Assembly (NCBI GenBank): GCA_036785705.1
Contig: JAWUZG010000084.1
Location: 5,205,001 to 5,269,000 of the forward strand
Length of the DNA stretch: 64,000 nucleotides
Direction of reading: 5' to 3'
Source of the DNA: Acanthornis magna
Taxonomy: Eukaryota > Chordata > Aves > Passeriformes > Acanthizidae
Position 1 is the first letter of the stretch; every line of letters begins with the position of its first letter. The notes below the pieces were generated by a model. The model was not told the origin of the DNA. It made no database searches and was given only the letters and a program-made list of their open reading frames with translations. Made by a program: the position numbers and the translations under genes. This document shows positions 51,855 to 64,000 of this stretch, in pieces.

Positions 51855-53191
51855 AGAAAAGAAAGTATTTTGGCTTTCTTACTAAGAATATCTGTTGGTT
51901 TCCTCAAATGACATTTTAAAAATTTTATTTGAAAGCATTAAAAAAATGCTGATGAACATTACAGCAGAAGCAAGCTTGGCTCTTGGTAGAGAAACATTAT
52001 GACTTAGAGCCAAGGACTTATTTTTCACATGTGAATTATTTTTTTGAACAGCATTTCCTGGCTCAATGTCACTGCACCACAGATAGATATGACAGCAGAT
52101 AAGTGCACAAGATTTTAGATTTTAGGAGTGTTACTTTTACAATGAATACATTTGTAGTTGGAGCTCAAAAGTGGTTTTATTTCTGCTGTGCATGAAAGAT
52201 GTATTGCACACTGTTTTATTAATACACTTTTCTTCTTAAAATGGAATGTAATTCAAATTTTCTGACACTGCAGCTGCAATTTGATGGTTGGATTTCCTAA
52301 CCATGTGTATTTACAGTAACAAACTTCCATTTTCTTTCCCCCTCTAGCTCACCTTTCTGCCACCTTGATTTATTTCTGTTTCACAGCTGTGCCTACCAAA
52401 TGATTCTTGCTCTCACTCCACACTTTTCTCTCTCTTCCTGCAGCTGATCCAAACTAAAACACAAATTTTATGGGAATGTGAAATTAAAGAACTCTCATGG
52501 CAAGAATACAATGTCCAGAATTGAACAATTTACCAGAGAGCAGGGGGAACAACCTGAAGGCTAATGGTTCAAATTCAGAAAAATTTTAAAATTCTCATCT
52601 TAGATGCCACCAACAGTAGTCACTGCAGCTGCACCAGGAACCCTTCCCTTCTATGAAATTTATCCACCCCTGGGATTTCCAGCACTAGCTACCACAAGCG
52701 GCAATTGCTTGAGTTACATAAAAAAAGCCCCAAATATTTCACTCTCAAAATCGGTGTTGCTGCTTTTAAAACTGGCACCAGGAAACCTTAGTAGCACAAA
52801 TATTACCCAAAAGGCAAACCAATCCAAACAAATAATGAAAACCAGATCGAAGCAGAGAACAACGGAACACCAAGGACCAGCTAAATGCAATTAATGGGTA
52901 AAATAATGAGAAAAACTGAGGGAGCCTGCCTTCACCTCCTTCCCCTCTCCGGAGCAGCATAGATGTGAAGGAGAGCTGGGTGCTGTGTCCCATCCAGCAG
53001 AGACTGTCCCTTTCATTAGGCCACACAGGGATTCAAAGGAGCAGAGCCCAGGATGAAACTGCAGCTCTGTGTTTATGCATTAATTACTGAAAAGTTATTA
53101 ACCTTGAGCCATATCCTAACGTAATGAGCTTAGGCATTCTTAAGTCCCTCAGAAAGGGAGCTGAGGGAAACCCTCTGGTTTGTCTTTACTC

Positions 53192-53231
53192 CTGAGTATC
53201 CCTGCCCCGAGTCCTCTGTAGGGATACTCAG
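53192..53231. repeat. Perfect 12-bp stem-loop
   Basis: CTGAGTATCCCT (53192-53203) and AGGGATACTCAG (53220-53231) are exact reverse complements around a 16-nt loop. A smaller CTGCCC/GGGCAG stem follows immediately. No T-rich tract follows, and a bacterial-style terminator reading would be meaningless in this genome. Confidence 0.85.
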
Positions 53232-53454
53232 ACACTGCCCATCAGGGGCAGGCTCTGAGGGAGCAGAAAAGTGTGCAGACTTCAATTACAGGGACGCTGC
53301 ACTTCCAGGGCAGCCCAGCTGCCAACCACGCGGAGATTTGCACCGATAACAATTATACTTAAAAGCCTCACTACACGTCTGAATGCATTTACACATTCTC
53401 CTTTTACTCTCTATTTATTATTAATGGCAGCTCAACTAATATCAAGACCCCAGT

Positions 53455-53530
53455 GTGTTTGGCACTGGAGGTGCACAGAAGGGCAGCAAGTTCTTGCTCT
53501 GAGGAGTTTACAGTCTAATTATAAATGACA
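53455..53530 (+). repeat. Possible ancient repeat fragment (GAGTTTACAGTCTAA type)
   Basis: It resembles the fragment at 17120-17165 and common old amniote repeats ending in ...GAGCTTACAATCTAA. No coding potential. Confidence 0.4.
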
Positions 53531-56438
53531 GCAGATGGAGGGTAAACATTGTGAGCTGTTCTGCTTTTCATTAGGAAACTGAACTCAGGTAACAATTTAT
53601 AACCAGATAGAAACAATTACACATTCAATTGTGCACCACAGCCCAGGCTGTAGACATATCCTAGTCAGTCTTATGCGCTGTGTGACAGTGGCCACTTCCA
53701 GGACAGATAACCAGGTCCCAGGAGATTCAGAGCTTTACAGACCATCACCTGAATGGAGATTTTGCAGGAAGCAAATAGGAAAACATGTATTTAAATCCAC
53801 ATCTGTTCACCAAAGGACTTAATGTGTAAGCCCAGAACGTGCATCTGATGGCATTTTGCACTTGCTCACATTTTTGGTGTCATTCCTAAGTCCACCTTAA
53901 ATTAGCTGCCTGTGTAACTTCATCTTAATCAGCTGGGAGGTCATAAAAGTCACAGGTGACCATTATAGATCTCCACAAAAAGAGGGTTTTGAGGCCGTAA
54001 CTGATACATTTTGTCCACCTAAGGACCATCCCGGTAATTCAACAGGAAACAACGAGTTTTACCCATGCTGAAACTCTGAACCCAGCCCTGCAGTGGTAGC
54101 ACGACGTGCAGACCCAGACCAGAGACACCAGGCTCTGTGTGGGTGGGTATGAGCTGCACACTGGAGTTTGAGCACCCCTCAATAACCATCATGCAGGAAA
54201 GCACTGGTGACTGAGCTGAGCTAACAGTATTTGGGGAACAGCTCCCAGGGACAGCCCAAATGTTGGGGAATAGGATGACACTGTACAGAGGCCCTGAGGC
54301 TGGAGCTTCAGGAGTGGGATCAAGTGAGCAAGGAGCCCTGTATCTCCTAGATTACAGCTGAGCCTTCTACACTGGGTGGCAAACACAGCTCTCCCCTCGC
54401 TGAGATGTCCTGAGCAGGATGTTTTTGCATTCAGCCCTCACAGAGGCCATACCTCAGTACTGCAGAGCACCAGAGACCCACCAGCTGTGCTTTAGATCTG
54501 AGAGATTAATGTCATGCTGAGACTTCATCTGCTGCATTTCCTACTGCTTTACAAGAAGATTTGGACTCTGGCTCTGCAGCCTGTCCCGTGGGATTGGCAG
54601 CCTGCTGAGCCCTTCCCAGGGCCCTGGGAGGACACCTGGAGAGGGAGGACCTCTTGAGCAGAACCTCGTGCTCACCTTTGTTTGCAAACAACCGACCCAC
54701 AGGTGAAGGAGGTGCCAAGGAACCACACATTCCACTGAAGCCAACCAGTGTCATAGGGGAGTCCCCCCCCCAAATTCAGGACAAGGACTGAATTTGATAA
54801 TGTGAGGTACAGAATCACAGCTCCCCTTCCCAGATTTGACAGAAAATGGGCATGTAAAGTTCAGATTCCCACAAGGGCATGCAGCTGTTTAAGGAAGCCA
54901 GAAGTACCTAGCAAGCTACTGATTACCAGCCATGTCCATGTAGAAGAAAGGTTATTTATTGCACCACACCATGGGGATGACTGCATCAGCTAAGAGTCCT
55001 GGGCTTAAAAATCATTTTGTTCCCATTAGTAAATTCACAAATAACTCATGGAACAGGGGTAAAGGTCTTTATGGCTCCCTCATTTCCAAGGCCTCCCCAG
55101 GCTACCTTTGTCCCCTGTCCACAGTTGAGACACCTGAGGCTCCTGTGCCCCTTCCCCATGCCATGAGAGCACACAAAGCCACACCGTGCCAGGGGACATC
55201 TCTTTCCTGAGGGGAAGCACAGCTACAATATGGCTATGCCAGCTAAGGACACTGCAAGAACCAAACTCTTCCTGGTTATTCTCCATGCTCAAATAGACAA
55301 GGGCTCCCACAGGAGGATGTGCAGGTCTCTCCAGAAGTCCCAGCTCACCACACTGCAGATGCAGGCAGAGGGGAGCTCGGTGTTCACACACACTGAGCGC
55401 TCCAGCAGCTCCCTGGGCTCAGCCTGCCGTATGTGTGGAGGGTTGGCTCTCGCACACAGGCTTCTTGTTGTGGAGTCCAAACAGGGAGTCCAGCTATTGT
55501 TCTGGAGTAATAGTACAAATTCAGGAGACATTTCACAGCACAAAAGGGTGAGAAAACCATTTTCCTACTGCAAAAATTAAAAAATTTACTTAGGGCAGAA
55601 TTGGACAATTAATCTTCTCAGATTCGGTCTTGTCAAAAGAGCCTCTGTGTCTTATAGAGAGTCTGCAATCTTCTCTATGCCACAGCCAAATAAAATGTGA
55701 AGAAAAAAATCCCAAAAAAGACAATTCAGGGAAAAAATTTTCTATTTCTGACTTCTCCTTCCTAATAAGCAAAATCCATGATAGAAGACTTCTGTCCCAG
55801 CCAGACTACAAGAATGATGTACAGGGACTGCAGAAACTCTGAATGTCTCTTGAGGATCCTGATGATTCTCCCTCAGAGAAACCACCATGGATCAGCTAAA
55901 GAAGAAATTTGAGGAGGAGACTGCTGCGTGCCCAGATTACACTTCTTCCTAGATGCTAAACAGAGGAAAAGAAAAATGTTTATACCCTTGGAAGACAGAA
56001 TAATAATTTGAATTATAGGTCTCTCCTCCCAGGCAGCACCAGGATTAGACAACTGATGGAGAAAGCAAAAGATTTGAGAATAGCTTGAGAATTTACCACA
56101 GGAAGTTTATGGCAAATTTTGAAAAAAATCCTCAAGTCATCCTTGAATCTGCTATTCCTTTCTTCAAATTATTTCAGATATTCCAGCAGGCCAGGGGAGA
56201 GGGCAATGAGTACGTGGGCCCTGGTGACTTCAAGGTTGGCTGCACAGCAAATCAGCACCAGAAACAGAAGGTGAAATCACAAAGACAAGGAGGGTGCTTC
56301 CTATCTCACACACTTAATGTAACTATGAACTAGATTTCCTGGGGGGCTCCTGCCTCTGCTGTAGCACACACAGCAGTCCAGGACTGATCCAGAGGCAGTG
56401 TAACTTCCCTCCAGCAGCTGTGGGCTGAGAGGGATTTC

Positions 56439-56873
56439 TCACCAAAACCGTAAAGCAGAGCTGCACGGGAGCACTGGGCGATGCAGATTAAGGAAGCCAC
56501 AAGTGGTTTCTTGTTGCCCTGCACCCTCCACTACATCAGTTAGGAGCTGGCAAAAAACCTTCCCCTCTGGCTTTCTCAGGCTTTCAGCATATTCCAAGTA
56601 GGGGAAGGGCACCTTGGCTTGCAGCAGCACACGCCTGGCCTCCTCTCTCTCCTCACTCAGGTAATGGAGCTTCTGAAGGACTGGCGGCAGTGAGTCAGGA
56701 CACACAGCATCCACCATGTAACAGTGGAAGAACCCAGACAGGAGATCTAGGCTGTCACTAGGCTTTGTGGGGCAGGGAGAGTTAATCCTTATTGATTCCT
56801 GCCCTTTCCAGTGTGAATTCTGCAGCTGATAGGCACTTTTGAAAAGCAGCCCAAGAGAGATACAAAACTCCAT
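56439..56873 (-). pseudogene. Unidentified protein-like open frame (possible gene fragment or retropseudogene)
   Basis: The minus strand is open for 144 codons from ATG at 56873, and open in frame a further 10 codons upstream to a stop near 56904. The predicted protein looks unlike random translation. It has a hydrophobic start (MEFCISLGLLFKSAYQL), a middle with LLSGFFHCYMVDAVCP, and a charged amphipathic stretch (LSEEREEARRVLLQAK) followed by VPFPYLEYAESLRKPEGK. After the LLTDVVEGAG motif the composition changes, and the +1 frame stays open for about 60 more codons to 56330, as if a frameshift or an exon boundary lies near 56515. I do not recognise the family, and there is no obvious poly(A) tail. 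It has the same strand as TEAD1 but nothing matching TEAD1. It could be a decayed retrocopy, a nested exon of an unannotated transcript, or chance. Confidence 0.3.
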
Positions 56874-57636
56874 ATGAATGGCCTTAGTACTGGGGACTCC
56901 ACACCGTCACTTAACCTGGGAAATGACTATTAAGGCACACGGCCCTGGCAACACACAAAGGTTTTCTTTAATATGTGGTCTGATTTCATGGGAATATTAA
57001 GGAACAAAGGAAAAACAAATACATACACACACATTCATGCACAGCTGGAAAATATGAGTCTAATCTTGCAAAGTGAAGAAAATGCCAGATCTTGTCAGTG
57101 ACTTCATACTCACTGTGAAGCACAGAAGGTTTAATTTCTACACTCTATTCCAACAAAGTTGCTCTGATTTTTAGGGAGTTTGGCTTTTACAATTGGATGA
57201 AAATGATTATGAATGATTTGCATGAGGGACTTTCCCAGGGATGCTTTATAAGCTTGCTCAGACTGCTGAAATTGTGTCAATCTTTTCTGTCTCACAGTAA
57301 AACTTTAAGATTTCTTTCCCAGGGACTTAGAATTGTATGCACACTATTTGTTATTAAGTGAAAACCTTTCCTATTAAAAAAAACAGAGTATCTGGATCCC
57401 TGTATCTTCTTTCTCATCTTCTTAGAGTCTTCCTCCTGCCATGTTACTGTTGTAAGTTCTGCAAACAACAGTTCTTTGGGCAGAAATTAGGAAATGTTCT
57501 TTCCAGGCATTTAGCACTGAATAGTTATCTGTGTCTATGAGCCCTCTGAGAGTTTCACATAAATTCCAATTGCTTTTCCACTCCATTCTTTTTCCCATTC
57601 TTGAAGATGGTTGTTGCGTAAAGGTCTGCAAGATTC

Positions 57637-57651
57637 TTTTTTTTTTTTTTT
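57637..57651 (+). repeat. Poly(T) run, 15 bases
   Basis: Homopolymer, no associated element recognised. Confidence 0.9.
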
Positions 57652-59249
57652 CCCCGTTATATAAATTACCTGTTTCTACCTGGTAGTCTTTTCCTTTCAA
57701 TGATTTACTTTTCTGTGAAGGAGGAGGAAGGATAAAGCAACTTTCAAATATGCAAGTAAATACCTAGATAACTGCAGAAATATTCCACTAACTGACACCA
57801 TGAGATGGAAATCAGAAATAAAAATGAGAAGAATTATGCAGATAATAAAAACTGTGACTTGTTAGACACATCAGGAGACTGCAATGACCTCAGACCTGTG
57901 GTCACAGAAGCCAAAATCAGTTAAAACCTGCAGAGAGCATTGCAGATTGTCTTTAAGATTTCCACTGAGATCTCCCCATTAGAAAATCCACTATTATTTT
58001 TAATTTTCGATTGATGATTGAATGTTTAAGTTAATTTTGGCTTTTGCTGTTTTAAAAATGAAAACTAACTAATAGTTTCATTGCAGTCTTAAGGAAGGCT
58101 TTGTCTCACGTGCAAAGCAAACACTCAGTGAAGGGTACAATTAAAGCCAGACGAGTAAATATTTTACAGAGATAGTTTAGAAGCTACAGCACAGCAAAAC
58201 AAGTGTTTAGTTAAATGCTGAAAATCTGACCTGTGTGCATAGATGCCCCTTTTGTCGCCCCCCATCTTCTTTCTTTTTCTTTTACTTTTTTTTAAAATTC
58301 TATTATTTTGCTTGGAATTTTATTCAAAATCACAAAGAGATTTTTTTCAGCCCCAAAACAAGTCCTGGTGCCTAGTTTTTTGAGATGATGTTGCCAGTAG
58401 TGAGCAGGCTAAACACAGCTTACTGAAACTGCCTTCAGCAAGTATGGCAGAGTGCAAAAAGGGGGTAAGGGGAAAAATTTGTATCTTAAGACTCTTAACA
58501 ACTGCTGGAAGAGCAAAGCATACAAAAAACTCACTAGGAAGCAAACAGACATCTCCAATGGACATTTATGCCCAGACATCAGACTATCAGAGGGCATTTC
58601 ACGGAGGAGCACACAGCCATTGTTCAAGGTGCAAATCCATAGAGCCAAACTACAGAGAGATGCAGCAGACCTGGACTCTTCTCTGCCTATTTGGTTCTTC
58701 CCTAGAGCAGGGAACGTTTTGCCAGCACAGCACATCCCTCAGCACGGGGTACCCCTCCAGAGCCTGGCCCCCAGGGCGGGCTGAGCTCAGGCCAGGTACC
58801 AGCCCGGGCTGAGCCATCTGTGCGCTGAAGATCCGCCCATTGTGCGGGAGCAGCGACCCAGGCGTGATCCTTCTCCGCAGGAAAACTGCCGTCAACATAA
58901 AAGGGTGGTTTCCAGCTAAACAGGGAAAGTAATCGTTGCGAGCAAAGCTGTGCAAAGCCATTTGCTGCACTTTTAATTCTAAGGGGTTTTCCTCTCTCCC
59001 CAGAAAAAGTTTCCAAGAAATCCTCACTGCCCCTGTCTGTAAATGATAGTTTATGGAGAGGAGGGAAAACACTGGACAGGCAGTAAATCAGCCACTAACC
59101 GATCCAGAGTCCATCACCAAATGTTTTTCATTACATGTGTGGCTTCACTAATTTCTGCAATACGTTGTAGGCTATTTCTGGAAGCTGTAAAAATGCATGA
59201 TGCTTCTGCATTTTAATACTTAACAGTATGGTTATTTCAGTTTATTAAG

Positions 59250-59263
59250 AAAAAAAAAAAAAA
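59250..59263 (+). repeat. Poly(A) run, 14 bases
   Basis: Homopolymer followed by GGGGG. Confidence 0.9.
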
Positions 59264-60157
59264 GGGGGAATCTGCTTAACTGCAACTGGCTTTCATGTCA
59301 CAAAAGGACTAAGCCAGCACAAAAGCGTCCAAGCAGGAACCCTATTTAAGTCCAGCATGAAGAAAACCTTTCCAACCTCTTACACCAATTAGGATAATCG
59401 GGGTCTTTTGATGTTAAAATCCCCAAGAATCATATGGAAATCATAAAAAGCACAGTATTTAAAACAGACTCAGAATGCAGATAAAATCATTTTTCCTTCT
59501 TAACATTTCCACCAGAGCTGGGGGTTTGCTCCTGGACAGGGATGATGAGGGAGGCTGTCTCTAAAAGTAGCCAATCATAAAACAACAGAGCACCTGGGAG
59601 GCAAAGCTGAGATGCAGCTGGAGCTGGGCCAGCCAAGCACCAAGGCCAGCCCCAGACCCTAGATAAAAACTGCTCAACTGCTCCCAGCTAGGGGAAAGGA
59701 GACTGAACAAGGACACAACGTGATCCAGAGGACAGCTTCTGGAATCTCAGTCCTTGGATGCCTTGGTGGGCTTGTACAGCCTTCTCTAAGTGAATGGCAT
59801 CCCGCATGATCATAAACGAGGCTGAGGCAATTGAAATAACATGCTTGAATCTGTGCAATCAATTATCTTTAGGTGAAAAGTACTTTAGCCTTGCATTGCT
59901 GCTTTATATTGGACTATTTCTGAGGCATCCAAATTTCTCCAAGTGTCCTGCTTCCAATGAATCTCAGGGCAAGAATTCTGTTTGCCTTGACGATTTTAAA
60001 AAAGACCACAGGCGGGAAAACAAGGGATGTTTTGCTGGACGCAATTTTGCAGAGCTGGAGGGGTGTTCCATTCTCTTTAAATAAAATTCTGGTCAACATA
60101 TTTTGCTGTGAAATCTGACACACAACAACAAGCCTTTATCAAAGCTGCATACGTATT

Positions 60158-60176
60158 GAGAGGGAGAGAGAGAGAA
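60158..60176 (+). repeat. (GA)n-like tract
   Basis: GAGAGGGAGAGAGAGAGAA: short, purine-only. Confidence 0.8.
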
Positions 60177-61540
60177 GGTAATTTTACAATATTCTCCCAG
60201 ACTATAACATTGTATTTTCTGGAGCTGGTTACGTACTACTACTAAATTTGCGTATGATGCTGTACAAAGCAAAGAGGCAAAGGGATGAGGAGGTGACAAG
60301 ACTGGGGCAGAGGTGGGGACACCCAACTCAAGAACCTCAAATTGGTATTTGAATAAACTGAAAAGTAAGCAAAACTGTTCATGTTTATACAAGCAACTTC
60401 ACTGTACTCTAAGAGAGAACAAGGGTATGAAACTATGTCCTTATAAAGTAATGCTCATCTTTTACTTATCTAACAAAAAGAAACACAGAAGAGAGGTCAG
60501 AGGCTGCTGGAGGAAAAACACCCAAGTGTTAAGGCCAGAGAAATGGAAAACAAAGTTTAAGAAAGATAGGAATATTTGCAGATAGAGAACACAGAAAATC
60601 CCCTTAAAGACAGTTTATTTTTCTATAAAAATAAACATGTAATATTGTAGTTAGTGGCATGCACACCTCTGTGAGAACCTGATATTTAAACTGTCAGTTT
60701 GTCAACCAATAAAAATAACAGTTAAAAAAAAGAGTAGCATTAGAGTTCTAGTATAGCTATAAAAAGAAAACCAGTAGTAGTATTAAATATGAATGTGAAA
60801 TCAGCCTTCTAACTAATCACCACAATTTTCAGTTGTGTTACGAAATTCTCATACAGATTTTGAATTTATTTTTACATCTTAGAGTAATACCAGACCTGTA
60901 ATTAATATTAATTACAACTTCCATAATTTTCACAGTGCCTGAATTGCTTGCTATTCATAATATTTGTAGGAAACAAGCCATGCAGTTCCTGGCACAAATA
61001 TTATTCCTTATTAGTTTTGCAGCTGAATAATATTCAGCCTGTAACAGAATCCTCCTAGGACTGAAAAGTACTCTTGTGCACACGGATACACGCACAAAAA
61101 CAACAACTGAAAGCTAAAAGAAAACTCGCCGAGAACTTCTGGGTCAGCTTTTGACATCACCCATAGGAATGAAATCAGACACCGACCAATCCGGCACCAT
61201 GAGGCTGGCAGTACAAAATAAACAAAAGCCGGGCCCAGGGCTCCACAATGAGGAAGGGAAGTGGAAGAGACTATTGTTCCAAAAGCTTTTAAATGATGCT
61301 GCTTTATTTATTTCTTTTGACAATGCCTGAACTGAATCTTTAAAAAGGGAAAGGACCCTCTTTCCCTTCCCCTCCGGGATCTGTTAAAACAGAGTGTGAG
61401 GGGGTTCTTTTCCCTGTCACTATTTGTTCTCTTGGACAATGTTTTGTGAGCCCTGCAAAGCGCACAGCACTATCCCGGCACGGCGTGTGGGAAGGCAGCG
61501 TTCTTCCCAGCATCTCCACATAGGCTCAGCTCTGACACTT

Positions 61541-61604
61541 GGTGCCAGATTTTCTGAAAAGCTGGCCAGGCTGGGTGCTAAGCTCTTTTCAAAATCTGAC
61601 CCTT
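61541..61604. repeat. Degenerate hairpin repeat family, longer variant
   Basis: The arms AGATTTTCTGAAAAGCT (61547-61563) and AGCTCTTTTCAAAATCT (61581-61597) are near-complementary, with CTGGGTGC between them and a CTGACCC end. The GCCAGATTTTC...GGGTGCTAAGC phrase is a common old repeat of sauropsid genomes. A possible further fragment, GGGCCAGATTTTCAAATG, sits near 62360. Confidence 0.5.
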
Positions 61605-64000
61605 ATTTAGGTGCCTTCCAGGAAGCTGAGGTCTTTAGAAATCTGGCAGCGAGCGCAGATACCGAGCATTTCGGGAAGCTGGGGCAAGAACTGCGCGATG
61701 AAACAACTCATCTGGGTGTTTCTCCCGGGAGAAAAGTAACATAAAAAAGACTCTTTTGTTCTCTTTGCTCCGTGCACCGATGAACCTGCCCGAGCTGAAC
61801 CCCCCTGCAGGAGCCCATAGGTAATTATTCACACGAGTGGGCCGAGGAGGACAATGCCCTGTGCGGCGTCACAGCCGCGGCTGGTGCACAGCCGATGATT
61901 CACCCCTTGGACACTCCAACCTGTCACTGAACTCCAAAGATTTAGGATTAGGCCCAGAGTTCACTAAAAGCACACATGGCGAGGGTTTTTTTCAAAGTTC
62001 AGCTCAGCTGAACAAAGCTGGCTGAATGACTGCAATCCTCTCAGCGCTTCCCCAAGGAAAAAAGAAAAAAAAAAAGCAACATGTGTCTGAGTTTGGTCTG
62101 AACCTGCTGCCCCTTTCCCATTCCTATCCACGCTGCACAGGCAAGTGTATAGGGACAAGTACATGCATTCCAGAGGGAAAAGATAAACATGGGCCCTGGA
62201 GTTGTACAGGTAAAGGATATCAGTCATTCTTACATCTTTAAAAAATAGACCTTTTTCTACTCTTGCCAAGAAAATTAGTCCTAAGGTGCACACAAATAAT
62301 TACATATTGTGGAACAGTAAATTATTACAAATGCCATAGAATTCAAGCAGCCCCAAGTCCGGGCCAGATTTTCAAATGTTTTGCAGATGTTTATGGTTTG
62401 CTGCAAAACTTTTGTCAGGTTATCCACACAACACAGCATTTACTGGAGGATTTTGGCACATGGTAATTCATTTTCTTTGCACAGGTGTTGCATTCCAGAA
62501 ATATTTTGTCTTCTTATAGAAGACTGCTGGAATTCTACTTAAAAAAAAACATCTTGAAAGAAACCAGATCCTCTCATCTGGGAGAGAAAAAAACACCCCC
62601 CAAAATCAGTTCATTAGCCTTCTCTTTCTTTTCAGGCAAAGAAAACCTCTGTAACAGGTAAAAGTATATTCAAAATATGTTGCAGATGTCTGCTATTTCT
62701 GCTAAACTCACAAACTGGGAAAGCACAGCCCACTAATGGGTGAAGCTCCATTTGGCCTCTGACAAGAGATATTGGAGTACTGGGCCCCAGTAGAGCTCCA
62801 GGGGTGAATTTTACTGACAGGGAGCTCACAGTTGGTGGCACAGCTAAGGTTTGCTACTACTTGACTGCAGTGGGGAGCCATGGAAGGAGATTTTACCCAG
62901 CAAGCCCCACAGTGGGGCACAGGGCAGGAGCAGTGCAGGCAGCAGCAGCAGCATCCCCACATGCATCCATCACCTTGGTCCCCTCAGCCCCACCACAAAG
63001 GCACCACGCGCACCCGCAGGGCTCCCTTTTGTCCCCAGCTTTTATTCCACACTGTGTGGGGCAGGAAGCAAAACACAGAACGGGGCTGTGCTGCACTTTG
63101 GGCCTTTCCTTGACTGAAAGGTTGCCTGGAGGCAAAGCGAAATGAAACCCTTGGGATTGAACGACTTTCCCTTTTAAGCATATGGAAATTAAACATTAAG
63201 CCTAAAAAATTTTCCAGGAGTAGATATGAATCCAGATATAATATTGCTTTGTAGATATGGAAAAATACAACCAGCTATCTTCAACTTCCTAGATGTGCAA
63301 GCCACTAAGTTTTCCTCCAGGGTAGGAAAGCAAAGATGAAAATGCCAAAGGACTGTTAACCTTTAGAGACACATTTTAAGAGATAACATGACTGAACTCA
63401 GATAAATCGGAATTAAATTTAATCAACCTCCCACTCCTTAGCTACACTATCAGAAGAGAAAAATCTACAATTAGGGAAGAAACAGAAGGATATTCAGACA
63501 TCTTAAACTGAGCAAGCTTCCATCTCTGCTGTGCAACTTCTTGATGATACTAAATACTGCAATTCCCATGTGCAGCATTACAGACTTGCTTCCTTAACAG
63601 TCCTCTTATAAGTAATCAGTGGAAGGGAACATTTAAATAATATTTTGGAGTGCATATTATCTAGAATTGGCTGTTGTTCGCTCATTTAGAGCAAAATGAG
63701 TCTAAATTTACAATTTAAATACTTTGCATCGAATCCTTAAACCACCTTTCTCGTTCTGTGAATGGAGCTGTGAACATTTTTGTGCTCCAATATAGCACCA
63801 AGGAATATATAATCCTTTAATCTTTTGCTCTGTGACTCCACCCACAACTCCCTGGCACCAATTTCAGAATACAGACTGTGATGTTTCTAATGAGCAAAGC
63901 ATTAGAGTAAGATGGACTGTCACAGCCAGGAATCTGTTGCCAAAAGTGCTGCCATGAAAACAGGTGTGAAGGAATGTACAACAGGAATCCCATTTTCTAA

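Larger units (their letters stand above)
51855..56438. other. Gene-free sequence, GC-richer from 53000 to 55600
   Basis: Contains the 53192 stem-loop and an old repeat fragment. Frames overlap on both strands. A 21-codon frame at 55887 begins in a perfect ACCACCATGG context but ends at once. Confidence 0.5.
39176..64000 (-). other. TEAD1: TEAD1 intron upstream of the first coding exon (incomplete; may hide untranslated exons)
   Basis: TEAD1 has one or more non-coding 5' exons. Untranslated exons have no coding signature, so they cannot be recognised by eye. I see no CpG-island promoter in this interval, which suggests the main TEAD1 promoter lies beyond position 64000. Confidence 0.65.
56874..64000. 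other. Gene-free sequence at the upstream edge of the window
   Basis: Unique sequence with homopolymers, a short GA tract and old hairpin-repeat remnants near 61541 and 62360. A mildly GC-rich patch (58740-58870) has too few CpGs to call an island. Confidence 0.5.

Noticed and set aside
53192..53231. Rho-independent terminator
   Set aside because: Vertebrate nuclear DNA with no downstream T tract; the concept does not apply.
55887..55952. Short frame beginning in a perfect ACCACCATGG context (MDQLKKKFEEETAACPDYTS...)
   Set aside because: Only 21 codons, with no upstream promoter signal or splice context. The Kozak match is probably chance.
58740..58870. Second CpG island or TEAD1 upstream promoter
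   Set aside because: GC-rich but too short and with too few CpGs; the surrounding sequence returns to AT-rich at once.

Overview
This window looks like avian nuclear DNA: about 64 kb of vertebrate intronic sequence, AT-rich and sparse in repeats. The only recognisable young interspersed repeats are two truncated copies of a CR1 non-LTR retrotransposon (1758-1836 and 16257-16534), the dominant LINE of birds. There is no bacterial-style gene packing, and I found no rRNA, tRNA or CRISPR array. The species cannot be fixed from the sequence.

One gene is firmly recognised. The minus strand carries the first coding exon of TEAD1 (TEF-1), the TEA-domain transcription factor that is the DNA-binding partner of YAP/TAZ. 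The exon is 38922-39175. Translation is inferred to start at a non-AUG codon, ATT, at 39123-39121, in a strong Kozak context. It runs for 67 codons into the TEA domain and stops at a canonical GT donor. I recognised no other TEAD1 exon. Positions 1-38921 therefore read as the following intron, and 39176-64000 as the preceding intron plus possibly unrecognised untranslated exons.

About 0.6 kb downstream of that exon in the direction of transcription lies a compact CpG island (about 37861-38350). It is flanked by a G-rich purine tract and by a tight cluster of TEAD-, CRE- and PBX/HOX-like motifs. It is the best candidate in the window for an undescribed regulatory element: an internal TEAD1 promoter, an antisense promoter or an enhancer.

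The rest is intron. It holds several degenerate hairpin repeats that appear to belong to one old amniote family, a 34-bp palindrome (18545-18578), a second stem-loop (53192-53231), a few small tandem repeats and low-complexity tracts. There is one unidentified but protein-like open frame on the minus strand (56439-56873). Nearly all other open frames are short, lack splice context or recognisable domains, and are taken as chance.
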